Assembly: GCA_905250115.1 (NCBI GenBank)
Contig: CAJNOI010000018.1
Coordinates: forward strand, 496,001 to 560,000
Direction of reading: 5' to 3'
From: Adineta steineri
Taxonomy: Eukaryota > Rotifera > Eurotatoria > Adinetida > Adinetidae
DNA length: 64,000 nucleotides
The notes beneath the pieces are model-generated. The model saw nothing but the letters and a program-made list of their open reading frames with translations. It was not told where the DNA came from and searched no databases. Positions 12,533 to 24,325 of this stretch are shown one piece after another. Position numbers and translations under genes: made by a program. How positions within the stretch are numbered: position 1 is the first letter of the stretch; the number at the start of each line of letters is the position of its first letter.

Positions 12533-13213
12533 ATGCTCTTACAATTGCTTACAATTATTGCTATATGTGGTAATCTTGAAGGTAAACCAGTTATAATCCG
12601 GAATGTATCTGGTAAGTTTTCCAAAGATTATTTCTTACGAAAAAAAACCTGAATATTGTCTTCTGTATAGATTGTAGTATAACTGAAGATAAAATTCTTC
12701 ATTATCAAGGTAAACATTCATTTACAAAATTTGAACATGAATGTTTACCATGGACTGATTTACAAATAATCCATCCTGATATAATAAATGAAGCGAATTT
12801 TTTCAATGATCCATCAGTAAAACAAGCAAAAAATTATTGTCGTAATCCAAGCATGAATATAAATGGACCATGGTGTTTTGTTCAAGATGAAAATGAAGAC
12901 AGTGTTAGTATGGAAGCCTGTGATGTTTGTCAAAGTCTTGGTAAATTAGTAATTTGATATGAGAAAAAACAAAATCTCTAGAGATTATTTATATTTTTCA
13001 GCTTCTCGACCAACATTACCAACAAATATCGGAAGTATTGAAGAAGTTCCTGTTGTTGCTGTAGATAATAATTTCTTTAATAATGTTCGCGATGAGATAC
13101 AACGATATGGTGTTTATCTTAGACAAAAATTGATGGAAATGTTTGATCGTATGAGAGAAAAAATGAAACAATTTGGAACAAGTATTTCAGATCGTTTCAA
13201 TTTTAGTGGTTAA
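12533..13213 (+). CDS. Secreted single-kringle protein
   Basis: Three exons (12533-12611, 12671-12940, 13002-13213) join in phase. The start MLLQLLTIIAICGNLEG is a signal peptide. Exon 2 is almost exactly one kringle domain: six Cys in the expected order (DC, HEC, NYCRNPS, PWCF, EAC, DVC), with the hallmark NYCRNP and GPWC. The 70-residue tail is predicted helical (VRDEIQRYGVYLRQKLMEMF, then DRMREKMKQFG) and has no membrane segment. Domain call is firm, function unknown. Kringles bind proteins or lipids. PIK3IP1 is the nearest one-kringle architecture I know, but that has a membrane helix that this lacks. Confidence 0.8.
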
Positions 13214-13710
13214 AAGAAATCTCTCTTACGACAAGAAATTATTATTAATATAATTAACCTTATGTTCTTTTCTTTTCTGTACATTAAATATTTAATAAAC
13301 ACGCTTTATCCTTTATTAATTAAAATAAATTGATTTACACATACAATACTAGTTTAGATACTCAATCATTCTTATGACTATATGAAAAAATCCTTGAGTT
13401 TTTTAAGCATCATAGTATAATACATATGACTATTCATCTGTCGACTAATTCGATTGAAAGAATACATATGAAAATTTGTGCATGATATGCACTCACATAT
13501 ATTTCATTTTTTTATACAATAAAAAAAATATTCATCACGAAAAGTAAACAAAGATATAATTCAAATTATATATTATTGTTTTACTGTTCAAATAATAAAA
13601 TATATCTTAATTAATATATACATTAAATAATTACAAAAAAAAGAAGAAGTCAAATATAATCATTCATTTTATGAAAGACAAAAATTATAACATGATCAAT
13701 CTATGATCGT
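13214..13710. other. Intergenic, convergent 3' ends
   Basis: AT-rich spacer between the 3' ends of the kringle gene and an Ig gene. AATAAA at about 13291 probably serves the kringle gene. Nothing else seen. Confidence 0.5.
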
Positions 13711-15196
13711 TTAACATCGCATAAATACAGGTGTTTTTACAGACAATTGTGTTGGCTCTTCATAAATAGGTTCTTCACCTAAAGGTTATGGATTAAAAAA
13801 AGATAAGTAAATAATCATCTCATTTACCATTTATATTTCTTTCATTTAAATATCTTGGTGGTTCGGATGTTCTAACTGATGAATAATGTTTTTGAACTAT
13901 CATAAAAAGAGAAAAATAGTACAAAAAACACATTGACTTCATACATACTTTTCGTAGTTGTTCTTGAATAGATTAAATATAAAAGCAAAAAAGAAATACG
14001 ATAGAATTACCTTCACACAATTATGTGAATTATTGAACTTACCTTGATGAAGCTAAAATAGAACGTAAAGAAAAGGTTAGTTATATAATAAATTAAATTC
14101 AGTATTCGTACTTTTTTTACTACGATATATAAAAACAATTACGAAGATTATTAATCCTAACAGAAAAAGACCAGCGAGAATAGAACCAATAATAATTGCA
14201 ATTTTCTTTCCTAAATAAATATATTAATACAATTTTTTATTATAATAAAGATAATCACAATCTTTTACCGGTTGTCATTCTTCTTCTTGATCGACCTATA
14301 CCTGACGTATATTTATTAAAATATCCATCATTTTGATTTCCTTCTTTAGAAAAACTATGTTCAAATGTTGAATCTGTACGAATTGGATCTATTATAATAA
14401 ATAAACTATCTTGATTTAATTTCGATTTTTAAATTTCCTAATGACCTTTGATTATAATAACACTTGAAAGTATTGAATGACGTCGATCGTCTATCAATAA
14501 TTCACATGTTAATGTTTGTTGATTTAAATATGGCGTTCGTTTTAATATTGTACGTTGATTAGCACAAACAACCCATGAACCATCAATTTCTTGTTTTCTA
14601 TTAATTTCAACATTACCACGAATATCTCCTATTGGATTCATATATACATTAACATTTTTATAACCCGTTACAGATGCACAACAAAATAATTCAACATTAG
14701 TTTGATCAATAACTTCAAATTTACTTAAATTTTCATCATATACATCATCTAAACGTTCACATGACCCAGTAGGAGCGTAGCATATATGATTCCAATAGAA
14801 TGATTGTACATCTAAAAATTAAAATTCTATCATAAAGAAAAATAAAAGTAGAATTTTACCAGCTAAAATCAATTGATAAATACTATTCATCGATGTACTT
14901 ATCCATGTTGGTTTTCGACATGCATAAAATCCAATATGTTTTGATTGAGCAGAATCTGATTTAATCCGTAAAATATTATCTTTAGTTATATAATTAAAAT
15001 TTATATTTAAATATAAATAATTTTCATTATTTTCTTGTATTTCTGACCATTCATTTATTTTTCTACCAAAATATACTAAGTCATCTAGTTGACAATCAAA
15101 TGAAAATGGTTGTCCTTGTTCTACAATAACTCGTTCGATATCTTGACACCATAAACCAGAAGTAATAAGATTAAATAGAAAAATATATAACATCAT
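13711..15196 (-). CDS. Ig-like type I membrane protein (pair A)
   Basis: From 15196, MMLYIFLFNLITSGLWC is a signal peptide. The first Ig-like domain has FSFDC and HIGFYAC. A second domain has SCERL, ELFCCAS, SWVVCANQ and LTCELL. A membrane helix (IAIIIGSILAGLFLLGLIIF) follows, then a short cytoplasmic tail in small exons ending EEPIYEEPTQLSVKTPVFMR-C-stop. The tail tyrosine in IYEEP could be a phosphorylation site (inference). No known family recognised. It lies 531 bp downstream of tetraspanin A on the same strand, an arrangement repeated in pair B. Tail exon edges are approximate. Confidence 0.7.
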
Positions 15197-15726
15197 ATTC
15201 TACAGTGAAAATGTTTTACTAAAAATCGTAACAGAAAAAAAAACGTTTCTTTTTTTATTATTGATGAAAGAACACATACTTACATCTCGTATAGTCTGTC
15301 GAAGGACATTCGTCATACTGTGAGTAAAACGATAAAAAAAAATAGAAAGGTACATATACAAGGAAGAAGAAGAAGAAGAAAAAAAAAGAATGCGTATATA
15401 TTTGAAGGTTATATATTCATTGTCACTAATAGACACGGTATATATAATGTGTCTGTTTGAGTTCTTTCGTCTATGAAATAATCAAAAGAAAGGACTCATT
15501 TTATTACATTGATTAATATCTATTGTGATATATTATTAAAAAAATATTCATTTTGCATTTCAATTAGTATTTTTCTGATTAATTAATTTTTACAAATTGT
15601 TGATAAACGATGTATTTTTTTAAGAAATAAAAATCTATTAAATCTTTTTACTAGGATTTTTGTAAAGAAAATAAGAAATTCGATATTAAAATACATAACA
15701 CATTTATTACAAAAATATATCTGAAA
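15197..15726. other. Spacer between Ig gene A and tetraspanin A
   Basis: AT-rich. An open frame at 15200-15436 is mostly homopolymer and dismissed. It presumably carries the Ig gene A promoter and the tetraspanin A 3'UTR. Confidence 0.45.
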
Positions 15727-16953
15727 TTATATCTGAAAATACAAATTTGAGTTATTAATCCGTGTTCTTGAAGAATATGCGGGCGGTAATTCTTCCATTG
15801 CACAATCAATTCTATGTACTTGATTTCGATTATGAATAATTAATACAAATATTAAAGCCAACATCTAAATAAAATGAATCTATTAAATATTTTCTAAAGA
15901 AATCTTTTATACCTCAATAGTAATAATAAATACAGTACCAAATAATATTATTTCTTTCATTGAATAAAATATATCAGTTATTTTTTCATAACAACTCTAA
16001 AAATTTAAAAAAATTTTTTTTTGAATATTTTCGAAATTTTTATTTACTAGTTCATGAATAGAAGTTCCATTCATAGCACATGAAAGAATATTATTAAAAG
16101 TATCATTCATAGGACAACATGTTAATGGATATTTAAAATCTCTATTTTCAATTAACATTGATGTATTCCACCATGGATTTGTACGATTCCAAGAATTTGT
16201 TATATTAAAATCATGTTTACCATCTATACCACAACATTTGAACTTCAAAATAAAACGAATTTAAAATATTTCTCAAAAAAAAACAATTAACTTACATGAT
16301 ACATCATCGAATCTAATAGAAATGATTTTAATTGGAAATCTTTTTCTAATGGTCCTTTGTATTTATCACGAATAAATAATTGTACTATTGATATTAATTG
16401 TTGTTTCGTATAAATTCGAAAAGCAATCAAAGATAGAATAATTATTGTTTGAAAAATTAAAATAATTCCAACGAACGAAAAATACTAAATTCGAAAGATA
16501 ATTCATCTACATACGCATTCTTTTCTAATAGATTCGAATACTAACACAAAATAAAAGAGATTGCATTTGAGTTATTGCACCGGAACAACCAAAAAAACCC
16601 GTAAATATAAAAATAAAACCTGGAATAATCTTGAATATATATAAAATTTCATTTGAAAATATGATATTCTTCGTTATTTTTCCATCTATGAAAAATTCAA
16701 TTTGAATATTTTACTTTTCAAATAATTAACATACTTTCAATATTAAATAAAAATTCTGTAAAACTATGAAAACGTCGAGTAATTAGAAGATCAATACCTT
16801 CACCGAATAACGTTGCACCGATTAACTAAAAAAGTAACCTAAAACCTCTTTTATTCAAATTAACAATAATATATTTACAAAAAATATCACATTGATAATT
16901 ATTAGAATTAAACGAACAGTTTTTAATTGACAATTCATACCACCATGACCCAT
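15727..16953 (-). CDS. Tetraspanin (pair A)
   Basis: Four-pass membrane organiser. The start MGHGGMNCQLKTVRLILI runs into TM1. TM2 and TM3 follow in separate exons. The large extracellular loop holds the tetraspanin CCG motif (FKCCGIDGKH) and PLTCCP, with several N-glycosylation sequons. TM4 lies in the penultimate exons, and the tail ends ELPPAYSSRTRINNS. Introns are 50-70 bp. The start matches that of the second tetraspanin at 21956 (MGHGGM.C), so the two are paralogues. Orthology to a named tetraspanin is not clear. Confidence 0.85.
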
Positions 16954-18174
16954 GTTCGAAAATCTAAAACTAATTTATCAACATGTTTTTTCTAGATATT
17001 TATATATGATTATTATTAATAAGAAGAAAAAAAACATTGAATGACGCAGTATCAATTTGAAATAACAAGCACGTATTCATTTTAGTGGGAAGAAAATGAT
17101 TCAATAGGAAATTCTTTCATTCAACGTATCTAATAAATTCCATACTTATATATTCATATTACTTCTTTTGATAAAAATCAATATTACGGAGAAAAATCTA
17201 CTGACGAGATATCTCACGAAGTAAAAAAAAATATACTTTATAGATAAAGAAAAAATAAGCTGATGATAACATAGGTTGTTATTCGAAAAAAATCTAACGA
17301 TGCATTTACTGACAGTATGAGTTTTAAATCGAACTATTCTAGAGATTTATGTGAAATGATAAGACATACTTTTAGATTGTGTAAAAAATTCATTAATCAT
17401 TAAATATTCGGTTGTGATTAAGAAAGTTAACATACTTATCATTCATAAATAGGGTTTCTTTGACATATTGCGGTAACTTTGGAAACAAGAGAATTCATGC
17501 TTACCATATAAAAACGACAGCCGTCTGACTTGATGAAACTAGAGAATTATCATCTTCCTGCTTTTTTTTTTATTCTTGTTATAAAATTTAAAACAAACAA
17601 GTTTATAAAAATAGAATTCTATTGACAATTACCCATGCTTTTAAACTTATAAAATAATACAGATATTATCAGACGAACATAAAAATTGTTAAGTACCGAT
17701 TTTAAGTGTATAGATAAAACAAAATAACTTCACGTTACTGTATTACATCATATAAATAACAAAAAAGAAAAGTTTTTTCTTCTAAAAAATAACGATGACG
17801 TGTAATGATCTATTCAACTTAGGAAATCATTGTTATTTTGTATGAATTTATTATACTGGAATTAATATATTTTGATAAAATATGCTTCACTTTGTTTGAA
17901 CATTAAACACTCTATTTTCACGGCAAAATTTGAGTATAATTATATATGTTACTTATTAAAGGTAAATTCTGTTATATAAATATTTAAAAAGAAAATAAGC
18001 GCAGCTGTTATCAAAATACTTCAATCTGGCTTATGAATAAAAATTCTAATAAAGAATGAATGCTGATATATACGCCCTCTGATGTATTATTTTATAGTCT
18101 AGAAAACCAATACGGAGAAATTAAATGACTCATCATATATTGTTTACTTATTCAAACGATTTTTCATATATATT
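16954..18174. other. 1.2 kb intergenic, nothing recognised
   Basis: AT-rich spacer between the 5' end of tetraspanin A and the 3' end of Ig gene B. I looked for a missing membrane-anchor exon for Ig gene B on the minus strand and did not find one. Confidence 0.45.
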
Positions 18175-20293
18175 TCAGTTAATAAATTCCAGAGTAAAAA
18201 CTTGTCGTAGAGTGCCTCGATTATTTTCTGCTATACATGTTACTGTCTGGTTTAATTCAGATTCGTCATTTATCATTGGTATGATTTTATAATCGATTGT
18301 ATTCGAGATAATTTTTTCTTTGTTTAATATTTTAATATCACCTAAAAACCATTGATGACTAGGTATTGGATTTCCATTTATTGAACAACGTAAAATATTC
18401 TCTATATTTCTTTTAATTTTAATCAATACGTGTTCATTATTGTTAGGTTCTATATAATAAGGTGGACCTAATTAATTAATATACCATTCAAGATAGTTTT
18501 TTATAAGGTAAACAGAACATACCATAAACATCTAGATAAATATTAGATGTTAATGAATAACCTTGATTATCATCCGTCGTTGTTACTCGACATGTGTATA
18601 TTCCTGAATGAATATTCGAAATATTTTTAATCCGTAAATAATCATATCCTGTTAGTGACGAGACACCGTGTGAAGAATCTTTTGGTATAATAAATGTAAA
18701 CCAAGCAGGTGATGCCGAGAATATTGGACATAGTAATGTTATTGTATTAGTTAGTTCTGAATAGATATGTAATTCTCGATTAGATATTTCACGTGGATTA
18801 CCACCAACTAAGAAAAATCTGTATGGTAGATTTAGTTTTCTAATAGATAAACTTACCACTAAGAAAATAAACTCGAACACCTACTAGACCATTATTTAAT
18901 CGAACTATACATTCATAATATCCTTCATTTTCATGTTTTATATTTTGAAATTGAATATAATTTGAATGTTGTCGTATATGTTCAAAATGCTGAACAAAAT
19001 CAATATGAAAATCAGCTATATCGTCTTTTGTATATGCAATATTTTCATCAGGGCCACAATATCTTTCTGTATTGTTAATATGAGTATCAATAAATACTTG
19101 ATCATAACCTTCAAATCGATAATCGATTAATTCTGTAGCTAAAAAACAAATGAATCATCCGAAGTAAAAGTTTCCTTTTTATTGTAAACTTACGATCATT
19201 AGTAAGAAAAAAATGTTTTTCATCAATAATCTTTCCATTCGAATCTTTTATTTGACAAATAGCAATTCCTTCGTTAATTTCTGCAAATGAATTTATTACT
19301 AAATTAGATTTATTAATAATATTTATTCGACCATCATGATCATATACTATCCATGAAATATATTCATCTTTTGTTAATGGTCTATTTGTTTCACATGTTC
19401 GTTCGAAATCTGTACCTAGTTGTAGGAATTGTTTTGGTTTAAATTTCCAAGTAATAAGTTCTATATGAAAACAATGATGTTTTTTTTTCGTTATAGATAT
19501 TTCGTCAATTAGAAATTATGCCTCGAAAACGAACTGTTTCATCAACATCAAATAAAGCAAAAAAACGACTTCCATCTTATCTTGATTTTGACCATGACTC
19601 TTATGGTTGGAAAGCAAATATTGATTATCGTGAACATCCTGAACTCTATCGAATAGGCCGTGGAGAACAAGGTGTATTAACATGTCAACCCTATAAAGGT
19701 GAAATATGTCCACATTGGCGTTTTAAAACTGTACCTGAAGCTATTGAATCATCGAATAAAATTCATGAAATGTTTTTAAATTATCTTAAACAAAATGATT
19801 TCGTCGGTGCTGATATGGCACGAAAATATTTACAAATGGGTTTTACTCGTTCAAGACGTTATGCAAATCATGCTAGTGGAACAAAATATGATCAAACAAC
19901 GTATGATATATTACCACAAGAAGAAACCCACATGACAAATGAAAAAGCTCGATCAGCTGAAATTTTTAAACAAAAATGGTTCGAAGCAAAAGATAATGAT
20001 TTATATAAAGAAATGGCTACTAAACATCGAACAACATATGAAACGAAACCAACTAAAACTCGACGAAATACTGTTACACATAAAAATGAATAAGTTTTAA
20101 TGTTTTATGTAAATATTGTATGTATATTCAAGCAAACCATATCGAATAAAAATTAATTCAGAGATATTGATTCTACAGTAGAGATGTGCGGAACCGGAGC
20201 CCCTATTCTACATTTAGATCGAAATATGAAGTTTCTTTTACCTGCATTAATAGAATTTATACATATAATCATGTAGATAATGATAATTTTCAT
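18175..20293 (-). CDS. Secreted multi-Ig protein (pair B) with a host-intron nested gene
   Basis: Exon 1 (20293-20242) reads MKIIIIYMIICINSINA, a good signal peptide, then one base and the donor GTAAAAG. Exon 2 begins at 19460 after CATATAG. The phases fit (G|AA gives Glu) and the text continues ELITWKFKPKQF. Later exons give Ig-like units with Cys pairs: ERTC/AICQ, RYCG/YYEC, LLCP/YTCR and LRCS/VTC. The last is an I-set-like domain with W (HQWFLGD). The stop at 18175 follows directly, with no membrane helix, so the product is probably secreted. Intron 1 is 781 bp, far longer than the usual 50-70 bp, and holds the DUF4385 gene in the opposite orientation. The exon 1 link is inferred from splice phase, not transcript data. 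Confidence 0.72.
19518..20093 (+). CDS. DUF4385-family protein, intronless, nested in an Ig-gene intron
   Basis: 191 aa, one exon. The central block matches the DUF4385 family as I remember it: YRIGRGEQGVLTCQPYKGE, PHWRFKTVPEAIESS, DFVGADMARKYLQMGFTRSR and RRYANHASGTKY. This family is known mainly from bacteria, phages, fungi and algae; its biochemical role is unknown to me. N- and C-termini are basic and low-complexity (SSTSNKAKKR, TKPTKTRRNTVTHKNE), perhaps nuclear targeting. A splice-acceptor-like CGTTATAG sits about 20 bp before the ATG, which would suit spliced-leader addition. The lack of introns, the family's distribution and the position on the opposite strand inside another gene's intron suggest acquisition by transfer (inference). 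Confidence 0.8.
   Translation: MPRKRTVSSTSNKAKKRLPSYLDFDHDSYGWKANIDYREHPELYRIGRGEQGVLTCQPYKGEICPHWRFKTVPEAIESSNKIHEMFLNYLKQNDFVGADMARKYLQMGFTRSRRYANHASGTKYDQTTYDILPQEETHMTNEKARSAEIFKQKWFEAKDNDLYKEMATKHRTTYETKPTKTRRNTVTHKNE
20168..20212. mobile_element. Possible hAT-type insertion footprint
   Basis: The 8-mer ATTCTACA occurs at 20170-20177 and again at 20205-20212. It brackets 27 bp that are more GC-rich than the surroundings and begin GTAGAGATGTGCGGAACC, which resembles hAT-family terminal repeats. This would be a deleted copy or an excision scar. It lies inside intron 1 of Ig gene B. An 8-bp repeat in AT-rich DNA could be chance. Confidence 0.35.
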
Positions 20294-20739
20294 AGTAAAA
20301 ATGAGTATTTACTTTTGCCGCCAATATTACTTTATTTTTATTCGGTTATTTCTCAAAATTACATGGCAAATGTAATCGAGTTGAATACAATAGACAAAAT
20401 GAAGTGATTTGATAACACATATTTTGAGAGATAAATGATAGATAGAGAAAAAAAAGAGAGAGAACATAATGCAAATAGAAGTTTAGAATAGCAATGATAA
20501 TCATTATTGTAAGAGAATAGGTAGAAAAAGATGTGAGAGTATTTTTATGATAAAATAGCAAGATAAAGCAAATTAAATACGTTAATCAATAAGATTATCA
20601 AGCGAATGAAGATATCTGGCATCATATTCATACAATTGAAAAAAGACAGAACTTAAAAGGTAAAAGCAACAATAAAGAACAAATAAAATCAATGTTGATT
20701 TGAATTAGAAATTGTTTTCATTGACCAAAAAAAACATAT
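20294..20739. other. Spacer between Ig gene B and tetraspanin B
   Basis: AT-rich, GA-rich around 20435-20470. It presumably holds the Ig gene B promoter and the tetraspanin B 3'UTR. An open frame at 20346-20561 (minus) lacks family features. Confidence 0.4.
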
Positions 20740-21956
20740 TTAATTTGAATAATACATCGTATCCTTTCTCTTACGACAACATAAAGCCATTGCAAAGATA
20801 AATGCCGCTAACTAAAAATATATATATATACACATAAATAAGTAAACATGAAAAAAAATTTACTTCAATAACAAGAATAAGAACTGCTCCGATAATAATC
20901 CATGTCTTGGCAGTATTTATTAAATCCATAAATTTATCATAACAACCCTAAAATAAAATAAATATCGAAACATATATAAATTAAATAAACTCACTATTGT
21001 ATAAGTATTATTTCCCGTCATAGCACAAGTAGCAGCCGATTGTAATTGAGCAGAATTAAAATCATTCCAATTCGTTGTAAAAACATTACCCATATTACAG
21101 CATGTTAATGGATATTTGAAATTCGTTGAATTTCCTAATGATGCATTTGCCCATATATTTGTTCGATTCCATTTTTTTGTTCCATCAAAATCACTTCTAT
21201 TATAAACACCACAACATTGAAACTATACAAAAAGAAAGAAATAAAAAAAACTAAATTATACATAATTAAAAATGATTACTTACATTATACATAATAAAAT
21301 CCCACGCAATTGAAATTCCTGATGGTTTTGATACATTTGTATTACTTATTAAACCCAATGGACCTTCATATGTATTTTGAAGAGCGTCTTTTAATTTTGG
21401 TTTTATTTGATCTTCAAATTTCGATTTAAAAGCAACAAAATAAATTGTTATTGCTACTTCGAAAAGTATGATTATTCCAATAATAATACCATACTTAGAA
21501 AAAAAAATAGATAAAATACAATAAGGAAAAAAGGTAAACTTACAAGTATTAAAAATATTTTCACTTGTTTCATAGCACCACAACATCCAAGAAATCCAAT
21601 TATTAAAAGCACACCACCAAGAACAAGAATAACAATTGCAATTACTGTAAGATATGATAAACCTTGCTCAAGTTCAGGATCTAAATGAATAATAGAAAAA
21701 TTATCTATTTATTTATTTTTATTTTAATATTTACTGCCATCAATTGGAAATATTTTCTTTATTTTTTGAAGTGATGGATCAGCTAAGACATATATTCCAA
21801 CTGCGATAAGTGCAAGACCAATTAACTAATAATTAAGAATAAAATTTTTATATTATTAAATCAAATTAAACAAACACTTACGAAAAAGATGATATTAAAT
21901 GCAACCATCACAAATCGCATTGTTTTCATTCCACAACTCATACCACCGTGTCCCAT
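20740..21956 (-). CDS. Tetraspanin (pair B)
   Basis: Start MGHGGMSCGMKTMRFVMV, TM1; LIGLALIAVGIYVLA; a TM2 exon with LGGVLLIIGFLGCCGAMKQ; TM3 IIIGIIILFEVAITIYFVAF. The large loop has FQCCGVYNRSDF and YPLTCCN, with many NxT/S sequons. TM4 follows, and the tail ends LCCRKRKDTMYYSN. All canonical tetraspanin Cys are present. Exon structure parallels tetraspanin A. A C-terminal YYSN may be a sorting signal (inference). Confidence 0.88.
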
Positions 21957-24325
21957 TTTCGTATATAATCTGAAAAATGTTACTTCTAAAATAAATTTTT
22001 ATTTATTTGTAAATGCGTCAAATAATAAAAAAATGTCATGACTAACAGACAAATGCGCATCAGGTTTTTTTTCTCACATACTCGTCAAGAGAAGAAAAAA
22101 AAATGAATAATTATATGATCCTAGTTTTGAAATAGAACTAATTAGTAGAAAACTATCTATTTGAATAGAAAGGATTATGGCTTCAGAAGGAAATGAACCT
22201 TCTAACGAGATATATGTCAAACAAATATTAATATCGGATTATTATTCTTTTTTTATATGTGAAATTGTAGACTGTTAAAATATTCCATACTACACAAATA
22301 TGATTGCATATTACTAGGTGAAAAAGAATAAAAAAGCTGAAAAAATCAATCCTCTTTTACTTAATCGAAGTGTACTTTTTTTTCTTATTAAAATCCCTTA
22401 TATATATATATATATATTCAGTTATAATAGTCTTTACCTGAGTCGTTAAGAAAAAAAATGTATGCTTCCTCTCTTTTTTCTTTCTATTAACACTAGTAGA
22501 ATATTATAGAATAAAAAAAAGGAAGTTTTTCGCATTTATAAAAATTAACTGAATCATACGGTATAAGCTATAGCCGAGGTTAAGCAAACATTGATAAACC
22601 AACCAGTTTGATCTAATAAAAGCAGTTTGTCATGTCTGAATTAATTCTTGTTATTGAAGATCAATACATGTCAAATAAAGAATTTTCTTTAAAACTTAAA
22701 TTGAATCAAACGTGTTTCTATTCTAAAGAAAGCTATGAATAAATAAATAAATCAAGAGTAACTAAGACACCTTTATATTTCATATCGATAGGATAATGTG
22801 TGTAATATGAGTTGACGACTATTACCTTATATACAGTATTATTTTCTTGTAATATAGACTAATATTGACACTCGTCTCTACTTATACAGTTATAAAGTAA
22901 AGGAAATAGGACATTAAGAGAAGATGAGAATGAATACCAAGTAGATGATGATTGTTAATAAACAGAATAATATACTTTTATTTCACTAGCCTACCATTTT
23001 TTCTCTCTCTCTCTCCCCCGATATATGTATTACATACGTCATTAAAAATGTCAGGGAATGAGAACATCGATTCTTCTATTGATATTTATATATGAGAAGG
23101 TTGTTAATATATTAGTCAGAATTTTTATATTTATATTAGAAATAAAAAGAAAATTGAATGAGAAGTAACACACACCTACCTTTTTTTTTTTTGGTTTACA
23201 AACTAAACATCGAAATAGAACGATGAGAGAGAGTTATACCAATAATCAAAATTCAATGAATATTTCTTTTTTACTAACTCATAAGATTAAAAGTGTCTCT
23301 TTTCATGACATCACAAGTAATATACACCTATGGTCATATTACTCAATACTACTGGAATATTCATGATAAAAAGAAATCAAGTAGTAATACATATATATGA
23401 ATTTAAACATTTTTTTTCTTCTTTCTCATAAATCATTATACAGCTTTTCAAACATACTGTCAAAATTATTACATAGTTTTCTTTCTCTTCATTTGTCGTT
23501 CGTTACTAGAACTGGTTGTTAAACAGGAAATGAACGAGTGGAACCAGAAAAAAGTTGGTACACAATGCGAACGGTAAATGCAGAAAAAAAAGAAGAAGAA
23601 GAAGAGAAAGCATAAGCTACCTATGCTTAAAAAGAACGACAAAATAGAAAGTTCTATATTATTTTATTACACTATAGTACGTGTTCATATGATTTACAAA
23701 AAAAAGCTGATGAAGACAAATGAATAGTTCATTATATAAGATCTATTATTGATTCTGTGCACGAAGAATTAATTGAACGTATAGCATCTAAATATAAAAC
23801 TACAGAAAAAAACTATATTGATTGTTCTATATTCTTAAATTTTACTCAAAAGACATATTCAAGGTCTATCTTATTTCTATTCACAAAAAAATTTTATTGT
23901 CTTGTTCAATATTTGACATAATATGATGAATTTTAATACACGATAGACATTTTTTCTTGCTGTAAAAGACACTTATTAAAAAGAGACATGTATATGGTAG
24001 GAAAAAGGTGATGTTTACGTTGACTTTCAGACAAGTTATTATTTTTTTCTAAAATTCATTTTTCTATTTAAACTACACTCTCGCTTGATTGTTTTTTTTA
24101 AAAAAAAAATTTTACTCGTCGGAAACTTCAAGTTTTTCTCTCTTTTTTTTGTTGTTACTGTCGTGGGAAGTGCAACAATACTTAGACGAGAAATTAAATA
24201 TTTTTGCTGAAAAACAAAAGACGATGATCATTTTCTTTTTTTCTTTTATTTTACTGACAACATCTTTTCACCCTTTTTTTTTTTGTAATTTAACTTTAGA
24301 CTTTACTTGAAGTCTTTTCTAAACT
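21957..24325. other. 2.4 kb intergenic with simple repeats
   Basis: This is the longest gene-free stretch, between divergent tetraspanin B and WDR86. It contains a TA tract at 22399-22418, a CT tract at 23001-23019 and many A/T runs. I found no ORF, RNA gene or transposon end. TTTAG about 30 bp before the WDR86 ATG could be a 5' splice or spliced-leader acceptor. Confidence 0.5.
22399..22418. repeat. TA dinucleotide repeat
   Basis: A run of about ten TA units in the intergenic region. Confidence 0.85.

Noticed and set aside
20346-20561. Minus-strand hydrophobic frame, considered as the missing 5' exon of Ig gene B
   Set aside because: No donor in the required phase; the exon at 20293-20242 fits far better.
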